A DNA stretch of 64,000 nt from Owenia fusiformis (lineage: Eukaryota > Annelida > Polychaeta > Sabellida > Oweniidae): assembly GCA_903813345.2 (NCBI GenBank), contig CAIIXF020000002.1:9013555-9077554 (forward strand), read 5' to 3'. Positions 10,199-22,600 of this stretch are shown one piece after another. A program made the translations under genes and the position numbers. The notes under the pieces were generated by a model. The model searched no databases. It was not told the origin of the DNA and was given only the letters and a program-made list of their open reading frames with translations. How positions within the stretch are numbered: the stretch's first letter is position 1; every line of letters begins with the position of its first letter.

Positions 10199-13100
10199 TA
10201 GTGAGGTAGCACCGAAAAATGTACCCGCTTCTGAACAAATTGAAATTACTTGTTTCTTATGTATTTTTATGTGATACTTCAGAAAATTTTTGTCTGACGC
10301 GCCGTATCCGGGGCGAAAGTTGTCAAAATTGGGTTTTTGATCCTAAAAAGGAAAATTACAGGGGGTACATTATCATCATTGAATAATTCATTCAGTTGGT
10401 CTTCAATCATCATAATAATTTTATTGAGAGTTGATGAGATAATTTTAAGGTAGTATGCAAAGTTTCAATGGTCTGCCACTTGTGGTTGCCATGGAAACCA
10501 CAATTTTTGCTGAGAAAATCCTTAATTTTGATAAAACCTGTACCTGTACATAATATAGAATGTGGATTATTTTTCAAATCAACAGGTATCAGAACATTTT
10601 AGCATTCTCAAAATTACCAGGGCAGTTCAAACATTTATTTAAATATAAAGGATATTGAAATTAACATAACTGGGGAGTGTCAAAGACCATACAATTATAT
10701 AAGTGATCAAAAGTGGGCGTCGCCCTCATCATAGTAGATGATTGCCATTCTCTAAAAATACAGAGTTTTACTTGACTTTTGAGATACATTTGTAATGATG
10801 TTCTTTGGTTATACTAAATTTGAAGCATTTTTGGTAAATAATGTACATGTAAGTGTTATACTTATTGCATGGGGGAGGGGGTAGATGGAGGGGGGTAACA
10901 GAATTGGAAGAGGGCAAAGCTAATCACCCTTACGTATAAATCTCATCTACATAGTTCTGGATTCCATGGGGTACATCTTCTGGGTCTTCTTCACATTCAT
11001 CTGAATATATAGGATATTATAATTCTGCATGATTGGTAAGTATAAAGACCATAGAATTACGCAAGTGATCAAAAGTGGGCGTCGCCCTTATCATAGATTC
11101 ATTCTCTATAAATACAGAGTCTAACTTGACTTTTGAGATACATTTACATTACAACTTCTTCAAGCATTTCTGGTAAGTAATGCACATCAAATTGTAATAG
11201 TTCTTGCCTGGGGGAGGATGGGGGAGAGTAGTAACAGAATAGGGAGGGGGGAGAGGTAATCAGCCTTAAATATAAATCTCATCTGCATAGTTCTGGATTT
11301 CATGGGGTACATCGTCTGGGTCCTCTTCATATTCATCTCAATATATGGGATATTACAATTTACAGGATTTGTCAAACACCATACAATTACATATTAATAA
11401 ATGATCAAAAGGAGTGTCGCCCTAACAATAATAGATGATTGGTTCTTTGTATAAATACAAAATTGAACTTGACTTTTGAGATACATTCATAGTTATACTG
11501 AACTGCTGTTATTATAATTTATGTCAAGCATTTCTGGTAAATACATCTGTGTAAGTTTTATAGGTTTTACATTGGGGCAGGGGTGAATAGTAACAGAATT
11601 AGAATGTGTAGATCTCATCTGCCTTAAGTATAAATCTCATCTTTTTAATTCTGGATTTCATAGGGTACATCTTCTGGAGTTTTCTGATTCATCTCCTGGT
11701 GTTGCTATATCACCTTCTCTCTTGTATGAGAATATCAGTCAATACCCACTGGAAAGATATGGAGTCATTTAGTTTCCATTCAAGTCCATCTGGTGGTTCA
11801 CTACGAGGATTTGCAATATGGGCCATACAGACAATAAGTGCTTTATATGGATGCGATGGTTACAACAATCAGACAGTCCTTCATAAGACCAACTTAGGAA
11901 AATTATCTAGAGATGAGATGAGTGTGACACCCATAATGACCTTGGAAAGGCACAAATAGCAAGTACAGATATAGATATAAAATAGATATAAAGATGACAA
12001 AAACCGCAATCAAAGACTTCCTTGATCCATTTACCATTGAGGATGAAGGTCATCTCTACAGTGTATCATAAGGTAAATCTGTGCCAAATGATGTCGCTGC
12101 AGATCTCATCTAATTTTAGTCAAAAGGGGAAATTGCATGAAGAGATACCATCTGAGATTAGTTGAAAAAAAGATTTCATGATCTAATAAAACATATGAAA
12201 TTGAAAACTATAGCAGCAAACTACAGCAGCAACAGTGACAGTAAAAAAGTGCTCAGAACAAGCTTATAAGATGGTTCAAATTCATTCTGAATGAAACATC
12301 TTTGAACAGCTTCGATCTTGCTAAGGAACATAAAATTAGCCTAGAATGTCTCCTGCAGTTCCTATTGAGCCCTGTGCCTTGGGCTCTAGGAACACTGACT
12401 AGACTTCTTGCAAGAACAGAGAAACCCATCCCTATGCATGAACATGTACTCACAAGTGCCAAAGGGAAAGGACCAAAATTTGTAATAGAACCCAGCAAGA
12501 AAAAGAAAACTTCTAAATGTATACAAATCATAAGGGAAACAAACCCCAACTATCCCAAATCATAATTCAACTTGAAAGGTAGTTTTGTTTCTGGATCTGG
12601 CGGAGACTTTTTTCAAGATTCTACAATTGCAGATTGATTAGTTTTGTATGTGATAATTACATCAAAAATTCTATAAAGGCACCTGAAAGAGGGGAGGGAC
12701 ACCTTGCCCTATTTAAGGTAGAAAAACAAGAGTTCCTAAAGATTGGATTTAGTTCTTGTATGATGATGAAAACAAAAAGCAAATACAGGAAAGTGTGCTG
12801 CTGGATACTTGAGTTGGAAACAAATGAAGACTGATGTCAGTGGTATTTCCTCCAATATAGACCCTGACATATATGCAGCCTTCCTAGCACTTCACACATT
12901 CACAGATGAAGTGTCATGCAGAAGGGGCAATAGCAATAGCACCTTTTTAAAAGGCAAAGGTGGAGCGCCATATAGATACACTCAACTGAATGACTCTCAA
13001 ATCTGCAAGTGTAATGGTATACTAGTATTCTCCCACATGATATTGTTAATATATTAACATCGGGAGGTGAATGAAAATGATCAGACTATGATATTAATAC

Positions 13101-15259
13101 TTAAAACTGACTGGCCATTGGCTCTGCCCCCTCCCATTTCTGCTACTACCCCCCTTGCCCCCCCCCCCCACAGGGAATAACTATTACAATACTAAATGTA
13201 ATCAAAGAAGTTTTAATTTAAAAAATAAATCTTAAAGTCAAGTTAAACTCCATATTCATAGAGAATGAATTATCTACTATTGTTAGAGCAACACCCACTT
13301 TTGATCACTTATGTAATTGTATGGTCTTTGACACTTACCAATCATGTAAATTGGAATATCCCATATATTGAGATGAATGTGAAGAAGACCCAGAAGATGC
13401 ACCCCTTGAAATCCAGAATTAAGTAAATGAGATTTACATTTAAGGCTTATTAGCTCTGCCCATTTCCAATTCTGTTACTCTCCCCCCCCCATCCTCCACC
13501 CCCAGACAATAAATATCACAATTAGATGTACATATATAACTTACCAGAAATGCTTGACATTAACTATAAATCAAAGATGTTTTTAAGTAAATGTACTTCA
13601 AAAGTCAAGTTAAACTCTGTATTTATAGAGAATGAACCATATACAATGATTAGGGCGACGCCCACTTTTGATCACATGTGTAATTCTATGGTCTTTGACA
13701 CTTACCAACCATGTAAATTCTAATATCTTATATATTGAGATGAATATAATACGACCCAGAAGCTTTACCCTATGAAATCTAGAACCAAGTAAATGAGATT
13801 TACATTTAAGGCTTATTAGCTCTGCCCATTTCCAATTCTGTTACTCTCCCCCCCCATCCTCCAACCCCAGACAATAAATATCACAATTAGATGTACATAT
13901 ATAACTTACCAGAAATGCTTGACATTAACTATAAATCAAAGATGTTTTTAAGTAAATGTACTTCAAAAGTCAAGTTAAACTCTTTATTTATAGAGAATGA
14001 ACCATATACAATGATTAGGGCGACGCCCACTTTTGATCACATGTGTAATTCTATGGTCTTTGACACTTACCAACCATGTAAATTCTAATATCTTATATAT
14101 TGAGATGAATATAATACGACCCAGAAGCTTTACCCTATGAAATCTAGAACCAAGTAAATGAGATTTACATTTAAGGCTTATTAGCTCTGCCCATTTCCAA
14201 TTCTGTTACTCTCCCCCCCCCATCCTCCAACCCCAGACAATAAATATCACAATTAGATGTACATATATAACTTACCAGAAATGCTTGACATTAACTATAA
14301 ATCAAAGATGTTTTTAAGTAAATGTACTTCAAAAGTCAAGTTAAACTCTTTATTTATAGAGAATGAACCATATACAATGATTAGGGCGACGCCCACTTTT
14401 GATCACATGTGTAATTCTATGGTCTTTGACACTTACCAACCATGTAAATTCTAATATCTTATATATTGAGATGAATATAATACGACCCAGAAGCTTTACC
14501 CTATGAAATCTAGAACCATGTAGATGAGATTTACACTTAAGGCTGATAAGCTCTGCCCCCTCCCAATTCTGTTACTACCCCCCTCCCCCATGTATCCCCA
14601 TGCAATAACTATAACACTTAGATGTAAAAATGCTTGATATTAAGTATAACCAAATAAATTCAATATAAATGTATCTCAAAAGTCAAGTAAAACTCTGTAT
14701 CTATAGAGAATGGCAATCAACTACTATTATGAGGGCGACGCCCACTTTTGACCACTTATGTAATTGTATGGTCTTTGACACTTACCAGTCATATAAATTG
14801 CAATATTCTTTCTCTTTAAACAAATGTTTGGACAGCCCTGGTAATTTTTAGAATGCTAAAATGTTCTGATATCTGTTGATTTGAAAAATAATCTACATTC
14901 TATATTATGTACAGGTACCGGTTTTACCAAAATTAAGGATTTTCTCAGCAAATATTGTGGTTTCCATGGTAACCACGAGTGACAGACCATTGAAACTTTG
15001 CATACTACCTTAAAATGATCTCATCAACTCTCAATAAAATCAATATGATGATTGAAGACTAACTGAATGAATTATTCAATGATGATAATGTACCCCCTGT
15101 AATTTTCCTTTTGAGGGTCAAAAACCCAATTTTGACAACTTTCGCCCCGGATACGGCGCGTCAGACTAAAATTTTCTGAAGTATCACATAAAAATACATA
15201 AGAAACAAGTAATTTCAATTTGTTCAGAAGCGGGTACATTTTTCGGTGCTACCTCACTA
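10199..15259. mobile_element. 5.06-kb long-TIR (foldback-type) DNA transposon relic
   Basis: TAGTGAGGTAGCACCG begins the left end and its inverse closes the right; the outer arms match for about 480 bp. The arms continue inward as tandem subterminal repeats of about 345-366 bp: three left (near 10690, 11050, 11385) and five right (near 13290, 13655, 14020, 14385, 14735), in opposite orientation. Most carry the palindrome GGGCGTCGCCC next to GTGATCAAAAGT. Between the arms (11700-13060) lie broken plus-strand frames: SLECLLQFLLSPVPWALGTL (12330 region) and FLALHTFTDEVSCRRG ... FLKGKG (12870-12960). From memory these resemble a repeated-protein type abundant in marine invertebrate genomes. No intact transposase remains and no clear target duplication was read. 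Confidence 0.8.
13453..14520 (+). repeat. Three near-identical 365/366-bp tandem units
   Basis: Starts at 13526, 13891 and 14257 give the same 65-codon frame with one residue change (spacing 365 and 366). They are the youngest duplications in the right arm of the long-TIR element; flanking units (13290, 14735) are more diverged. The frame is a by-product of the repeat, since the spacing is not consistently a multiple of three. Confidence 0.9.
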
Positions 15260-15432
15260 CCTATATAGTTTGAGTCACAGAAGCCTCCGTTCACAAATTC
15301 TATGAATTGGTATTCCCCGAATGATAATCATAGCTAGAAGTTCTGATAGTTCAATTTAGCAGTCCCCTGAGTAAGCAGGTTACACAAAGATGACTGAGTG
15401 AGTGTGGGGAAATTATGTTCCAATCAAACGGA

Positions 15433-15898
15433 TACCGGATTTTCTTGCATATAAGCCCTGGGCGTATAACTGAAAGAAGGGGTAATTTTGTCTGTTATTT
15501 TCCATGGGCGTATAAGTGTACTACTTTCGATTTTTGGCCCAGTGGGCGTAAAGGTGAGAAGAGCTGATGAATACAATGGACTACCGTACCTACTGTTGTA
15601 GTCCTACCGCATGTTTTGTAAGAATTATAAAGGAAATGTCACATACAACCTTGGACTTAATGTTGAAACAAAGTAACAACAGAACGATCCACCACTGCCA
15701 CTTACGGCACAGCGTTGAACTTAATGTTGAAACAAAGTAACGACAGAACGATCTGCCAGTGACAAAATACTCTTGAATTTATTGAAAAAATCAATAAATA
15801 GTCATTTTTATAGGCCAATGGGCGTATAAGCTTACTACATTCGATTTTTGGCCCATGGGCCTAAATTTAGGGGGGCGTATATGCGAGAAAATCCGGTA
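15433..15898. mobile_element. TA-flanked MITE (Tc1/mariner or pogo type)
   Basis: Ends TACCGGATTTTCTTGCATAT and ATATGCGAGAAAATCCGGTA are inverted repeats bounded by TA, as in Tc1/mariner insertions. GGGCGTATAA motifs repeat inside. A duplicated unit of about 66 bp around TTAATGTTGAAACAAAGTAA occurs at 15659 and 15720. No transposase frame. Confidence 0.8.
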
Positions 15899-16306
15899 AT
15901 TGAAATATCTACTTCCTTTCTTGATTTGCCACCAAGCCTGACCTTGAGACGTAAAACCTTGAGCTCATTCTACAAGACTCGTCTTACTAACCTTGTATTC
16001 GTGAATGCTCATAATATAGTTAGTTAATCCGGTGTAAAAGGGTAGGAGGTCCTATCAAATTATGGTCCTACTTTCCATGGATTCATATGGTGACCTAAAT
16101 ACAACTCTTTCCCTTATGCTGAATAAAGGGAGGGGGGGGGGCTGAATGTACTCCGTTAATTTCCTAATTTGGCAACATGTACTTAACACAGTAATATAAT
16201 GGTATACAGTTTATTATGTATAAATGAATTATAATGAATGTTTGATAATAATGAACTATAATGAACGATTATAATACTGTAGTGGATATGAACGAATCCC
16301 AACTAG

Positions 16307-16392
16307 ATATTACCACATTGTATATTACAACATTGTCCTGTATATTACCACATTGTATATTACCACATTGTCCTGTATATTACCACATTGTA
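16307..16392 (+). repeat. Short tandem repeat, TATATTACCACATTGT units
   Basis: TATATTACCACATTG is repeated about five times, two copies separated by TCCTG spacers. Simple tandem repeat. Confidence 0.8.
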
Positions 16393-16520
16393 CACTGCAA
16401 GTAACAACATTAACATTACGGTACAGGGTGTCCCATAATATATGTGAATAGTTGTGGAAATCAACCATATTGTAGATATCATGTCTTCACCAGCATAAGT
16501 CCCATAATTTGTACATTAAG

Positions 16521-16625
16521 TTGTGTCTTTACATGAAACATAGGAGTCTTGACATGAAACATTCACATCTTGACATGAAACATCCAAGTCTTGACATGAA
16601 ATATTCAAGTCTTCACATGAATCAA
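16521..16625 (+). repeat. 21-bp minisatellite, small array
   Basis: Units of the type TCTTGACATGAAACATCCAAG repeated about five times. The same unit forms the larger array at 17295-17595. Confidence 0.85.
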
Positions 16626-17294
16626 TCCAATTCAGTTCATCATTTACAATCATTGGTACCTTCAAAATGTGTCATCATAAACCTAGACAATATGCACTAG
16701 TTTCCTCCGTTCACTAAACGGGATCAGGATTTAAAGGAAAGGCTTACTAAGGAAAAAATTGATTTCATATCTAAACTTAGTGTTTAAACACTAAATAAAC
16801 AGGGTTTTCGATGAGTTTTCAGGGTTACCAAACTTTTTGTGGGGGATGTTCTGTTAGTTAATATACAATGATTTCTAATGAGTTTTCAGGTATACTAAGC
16901 TTTTTAGGGGGTGTACTATTGAGTTAATATACAATGTAATAATCTAGTAATCTTGTAGGGATTGTCTCTTTGGATCTCAATTACATTCTAAACTTTCTAA
17001 TTGAAACTCATGCAATGATTCAAGCAGTCAAAGTAGGTCTGTCAATCCCAATACTAAGCAGCGTGGAATTCTGGGATATATCAACCTACTTTGTAGCACA
17101 ACTTCATACAATGTAATCCGAACATTTAATTTTCACAGAACTGTACATAAAAAGCTTAATATGTAGGATTTTTTCCAAAAAGTGCCAAAAATTAAAGCTT
17201 TATAAGATTACAATACAACAAGTATATATCATAATTATGATAATATAAAAGTATAAAAAACATAAATTTGAGGTGAATAGAAAGCATACATATT

Positions 17295-17595
17295 CGTGTC
17301 TTTACATGAAACATATGAGTCTTCACATGAAACATTCATATCTTGACATGAAACATCCAAGTCTTGACATGACATATACAAGTCTTCACATGAAACATCC
17401 AAGTCTTGACATGAGCAATCAAGCCTTGACAAGAAATATTCAAGTTTTGAAATGAAACACACAAGCCTTGACATGAAATATTCAAGTCTTGACATGAAAC
17501 ATCTAAGTCTTGACATGAAACATCTAAGTCTTGAGACAAAACATCCAAGTCTTGACATGAAACACAAAAGCCTTGACATGAAACATACAGGTGTC
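17295..17595 (+). repeat. 21-bp minisatellite, main array
   Basis: About 14 copies of a 21-bp unit (TCTTGACATGAAACATCCAAG and variants). Because 21 is a multiple of three, several frames on both strands stay open as heptad repeats. None has a start context, splice sites or homology suggesting a gene. Confidence 0.9.
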
Positions 17596-18264
17596 AAATT
17601 ATGCATCAATTCAAATTATGTTTCTACATGTATTATTAAAAATATCAATATTTGTTTAGTAAGTCATTACACTGCATAACTTTTGCGTCATGAATTTTTT
17701 GTCCATTCAAGTTACTGTGTTACATATATAGCAGCACGTGTTGTCGTTATTTTGAAGGTGTCGAATGGTGCATGCGTGTGTCAACAAGACAAGCTGCATT
17801 CACAAGGACAATTAGCTCCCAGAGTGCAACATCGATATTCTGTCCCATATATGTGCATGTCATAACACAAAATTTGAATTCAAACAGCCGCCATTTTGTT
17901 CACTTCAGCATTTGAATCATGAATTTCGATCTTATTTCTAAACGAAAAATTCCCAAACTCACAAGAAATGATCGAGATATTGGTTCGAAATTTTTGGACT
18001 GTTTATTTTGAATTTATAGTTGGTTATTATTTCAGAAAATAACGACATTTCCACGTTTTCATTGTTGGAAAATATCAAATTTTGTTCCTGGGAGCCAATC
18101 CTTCTTGTTGCATTCATATACATGTATGCACATGTACGAATTCAACATTTTTGACATCTTAATGTTGCGTTGATAATCATAAGTTAAATCATAAAATATA
18201 CATAGATTAACTAAGAGTATAATAAATAAGCTACTTTTACATTAATGCATACATTTTACTTGGA

Positions 18265-18495
18265 GGGGCATAGCCAGGATCTAAAAATAGGCGAGACAAA
18301 ATCAAATAGGTGAGGCCAAATCATGTAGATGAGGCCAAGTAATATTGATGAGGCCAAATTATGTTGGTGAGGCCAAACTAGAGTAAAAGACTTCATTTGC
18401 ACAATTCCAGTTGCAAAAATATCTACCTGAATACATATATTTCTATAGAACTTTGGTGAGTGATTGCGTCGTCTGCCTCGTACCTGGCTACCCCC
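18265..18495. mobile_element. MITE with GGGG-TAGCCAGG termini
   Basis: Left end GGGGCATAGCCAGGAT and right end CCTGGCTACCCCC are inverted. The interior repeats GATGAGGCCAAAT-like units. A diverged copy of the right part is at about 1551-1592, and CCTGGCTACG fragments occur near 2100 and 42460. Confidence 0.6.
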
Positions 18496-19062
18496 ATGAC
18501 TTCATACATGGAGTAAAGTTCATATATATATGCTATACTCGCATATAGTGTAAAATAAACTAACTGTCAATGTCTTGAATTCAAGCACATGAAAATTCCT
18601 GTGACATGAAAATTTACATGGAATCTTCATGGAAATTGGGAGGAAATTAGACTTGGCAATTATGTCGTTTGATAACAGCAGACCTATTTTCCGAATCAAG
18701 TGACCTAGTTTCCAATGGAATACCACATTCCATGGATGGACAGGCAGAAGGACATACACAAAATATAGCAAGTCAAATATAAAAAATGTCTTGTCACAGA
18801 AGCCTTCTAAGGCAAAAACCTGACTGGTATTGAACTATATTTGTATTAACTACATAATCAAGTATTTGAAATATTTGTTTAATATACAGTTTACATATTA
18901 TTAATATATTAATACTCCTTATGATTTAAAATAGTCAATATTATTTAAATATATTAATATATTGCAATTTGCAAATTACTAGTATTTTAATAAATGAGAT
19001 ACAAATTTCATAAATATAATGGTGATCCCTTGTCATTCATTACATGTACTGTGGTATTATTT

Positions 19063-19118
19063 GTACGAGGGTTGTCCAAAAATCTTGATATTTCAAAACT
19101 TTTTGAATGACCCTCGTA
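19063..19118. mobile_element. 56-bp mariner-like terminal palindrome
   Basis: TACGAGGGTTGTCCAAAA and TTTTTGAATGACCCTCGTA face each other with almost no interior. ACGAGGGT followed by a CAAAA tract resembles mariner inverted terminal repeats from memory; the TA bounds fit. Confidence 0.5.
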
Positions 19119-19207
19119 TGTAGTTCAGGTCATAAGGCAGCTTTTATCGGAAGATTCCCTCTTACTGTTCTGAGTATATTTTCTAATGCAGGTATCCTAT
19201 CCTATAT

Positions 19208-19213
19208 TTTATT
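19208..19213 (-). promoter_or_regulatory. Candidate septin polyadenylation signal
   Basis: AATAAA on the minus strand about 390 bases past the septin stop codon. Plausible, but the AT-rich context makes chance matches likely. Confidence 0.3.
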
Positions 19214-19605
19214 TGTTTAACTCTAAGACAGATGTGCACATCCTATATTCTTACTGATTCAATACGAAAAATTCAGTTGATTCATCTTAAGATTAGAAAA
19301 TTCAACTATAATACACAGTAGTATGTACCACAATATAATCAGTAAAATATGTCCGATGGAACTTCTTTCTGTAAGCCATGGAGGTTTCATGATAAAAATC
19401 CAGATTTGTACAGATTAGCAAATTCATATCACATTGTCCTATTTCCTGCAAACTTTTCTGTGACCATTCATGACATTCTGCGTATATTTTGACTTCTTTC
19501 TGCATTTGCCAAATTCATTGTGATGTTAACGATAAAAATCAAGAGTATGTATCACAATGTCCAATATTCTGTGACCTTTTTGACCTTTTGCTATATTTTG
19601 TGTAT

Positions 19606-22600
19606 TTACTTCTTCCTGCCTTTGCCCATAGTTGCCGCCTGCTGGGCTTGTAGTTGGGCCTGTTGTTGCGCTTGTAGCGTGACAGCTTTTTTCTTTCCAA
19701 ATAGATTCATTTGCTCCTCCAGGTGGCGCTTCTGGTCCTCAAGTTTTTTCTTTTCTTCCGCGTGCTGCTTTTTGAGGTTATCGAATTTAGAGTGAAGCTG
19801 AAAATATGATCCCGAATTTGAGATATAGAGTACTGCACAATGCATTCATGAGAAGGATGTTTTTCATTGTTAAGATTTAAACTACTATACAGACTCGTAA
19901 ATAATTTGTTATGCTATATTTAAAACACCACATCAAGTAGATATTCTAGCAAAACAAATAAAACCTTAATGTTTTGTAAATGGAATAAAAACTCAAATAA
20001 AAATCATTTGCAAAAAATGAAATTAACAGTCAAATAAAGAAAAAAAAATATTTTACTTCTTTTTCAGCTTCCTTCAAATCTTGTTCTTTTTCTTTGACTC
20101 GTACAACGAACATTTGCGTCATTTCATCTTCCTTCTTCTGCAACTCAGCAATATGCTGGGTGTGTTTCTGAGTGTATGACTCTGTCAAACTACAAATAAA
20201 CAAGATGCACAGTGATAAATATTACACTTTCAAGAGTAAAATGAATGCCATGTAATTTATCTAGCAAATTGCTCAAAACCTAACCAGATAAGTTATTTTT
20301 GTGAGATAATGATGCCGAGATTTTTGTGGTGCTAGTCGTCCACCTGCATCCCCATCCAGCACAGGACAATGACAATGTAGCAATTCTTCAAAGTGTGATA
20401 AAAATATTGATAAAACTGGCCACCTTAAAATGTACCTTTCATGGAAAATCTAATAAATTTTTGTTAACCCAATTGTCTCATTGTCTGAAAACTTCAAAGC
20501 TTTTCAATTTTAAAAGATCATTTGAATAAAAGTTTTAATAGCTAATAGACAGATAGTTATGTTTTCATTGAATATTGATATTCATATGCATTATAATACC
20601 TCATCGAGTCATTATCTGAAAAGCCCATTTCCTGGAGTTTGCATCTTCGGTAGAGTTCATAATGTCTGTTATGAGTCTGCTCGCGAAGATCCTCCATGTT
20701 GGTACGTACTAACATCTCTCGCAGCTTCACAAAGTCACAATGGTTTTCGTTTTCAACTAAAACATAGAAAGGAAGTGGAGACTGAATATTATGCAAGCAT
20801 ATTGACATATACAATGTATATGTTTCTTTTATGATTAGAATTTACAGATAAATTTTGGTAGGAAGGTGATAATTGTTGGCTTTGTCACAGAGGAACTGCC
20901 TGGTTTTGACCATTTTTTTTAAAAGAATGAATACCGTGTGTATCTACTGTAACACCATTGGTTGAATAAAACTTGGCTAGGAGGGAGAACTACACCCTGG
21001 AGGACTTGTATTTATTTGGCATATATTACAGAAATGTATACAGATCTAATTCAAATCAGGCCTACAGTGACCCCTTGATTAAATAATAAAAATGTCGCCT
21101 TTGGATGGGGGGAATTTGACTTATCCTGTACTGTGATACATTGGCCAAATAGTTTTGGCCTGAGGGTGGGTGTAGAGGGGGAGAAAGGTGACCCACCTTG
21201 TACTGTCCCCCAGGGGTACTGTCTGGCTTTGACCATCTTGTTTCCAACCTTCACCTCTTCTGTGCTTCCAACAACAGCAAACGGCAAGTGACTCTGTAAC
21301 CATAGCAACATGCATATAATTTTAAAGGCCCCATGTAAAGTTTAAACCACTTTGGCTTATATTGTAGTCTTACCCAATGTTATCAAAGTGTGATATGTGA
21401 AACTTTTTTTTTTATTTCAAAAAGTGGTTTATGATAGACTTTTTGTTCCAAAATTTGTGAATTTATTTAAAACCAACTTTTAGAGGTCACTCATATCTTC
21501 TAATTAGCCACAATTCATACCAATGCATAGCATTCATCCTCCCATATGTTTTGCCGAAAAAATTAAGAAAATCGGTTGATAAACAAGCGAGAAATGAACT
21601 TATCAGTGCATGAAAATGGTTCTGAGAAAAATGCATTTCAAAATTTTAGTTCTCATAGAAACCAATGGTACAATGATATCTAAAACATAATTTATTCTTC
21701 CTTTTGACCTGGGTAGACAATCAACATTGTTTTTATGAAAGTTTAGCATATTTAGAAAAGATTGACATCGAAAAAAAAATTCAATTTTTTTCAAAAAGTT
21801 TTTGTTACCTTAGTGACATCACTAATGGTTCAAAATATTTTTGATAAGCTAAAACGTTGAAGTATGACATTTTATTATTGAAATAGTGTGTCTTTTGTTC
21901 ATTCTTTGCATTGGTGTTAAAAAGATAATCTTTTTTGAAATGCATTAAGAAATATTTGATGATTAAGAAATTTCAATTTCAACTTTTTTTGAAAAATGGC
22001 GGGAAATTTGAATATCTGAGAAACGAAATGCTCACAACTTTTTTTTCAAAAAAAAATTTTTGTTCAAAAATCTCTAAAATCACTTTTTAAGTCCTGACAA
22101 ATAGTAAATGAATGATAAGAAAATATTTTCAAACTTTAGACGGGGACTTTAAGGATAATAAAAGAGGAAATCATAATTATTATTAGATAAGAACTAACAG
22201 ATGAATATCATTGGTTACATGTCCATAGCTCAACAATCAAGATTAAAAGTTGATCAGGCAGGTGTATGTCTTAGCCTTGTTTTTAGAGTTTGTGAGTGAT
22301 ATTTTTCTCTTCTTTTTACTACATAAACATTATTCAACAAATATTAAGAATTTTAGAGCAAAAGGTGCAAATCTTTTCGATCAACCCTCGTATCCATAAA
22401 GTTTACTTACATTCATGGTTGAGTTCAAGTCAGCTACGGTTTCATCTTCTGTAGGGAACTGGTATATCTGGACTCCATTGCTTACAAGTTCACTCATTAT
22501 CTAGAAAACATGTGCACATATGGTTAAATCCAATATGGGTAAACCAATTATGGGTAAGTCAAATATGGGTAAACCAAATATGGGTAAGTCAAACATGGGT

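Larger units (their letters stand above)
15899..19605. other. Intergenic region 3' of septin with minisatellites
   Basis: No exon was recognised between the TA-flanked MITE and the septin stop codon. It contains the short tandem array at 16307-16392, the paired minisatellites (16521-16625, 17295-17595), a duplicated segment of about 75 bp (16805-16945), the MITE at 18265-18495 and a mini-mariner at 19063-19118. The leftmost part of the septin 3'UTR is expected just left of 19606. Confidence 0.5.

Noticed and set aside
12253-12565. Overlapping sense and antisense frames in the 5-kb transposon
   Set aside because: The sense frame is part of the decayed transposon coding region; the antisense frame is its shadow.
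17235-17679. Open frames with heptad repeats on both strands
   Set aside because: They follow the 21-bp minisatellite; simultaneous openness in sense and antisense is expected from the unit.
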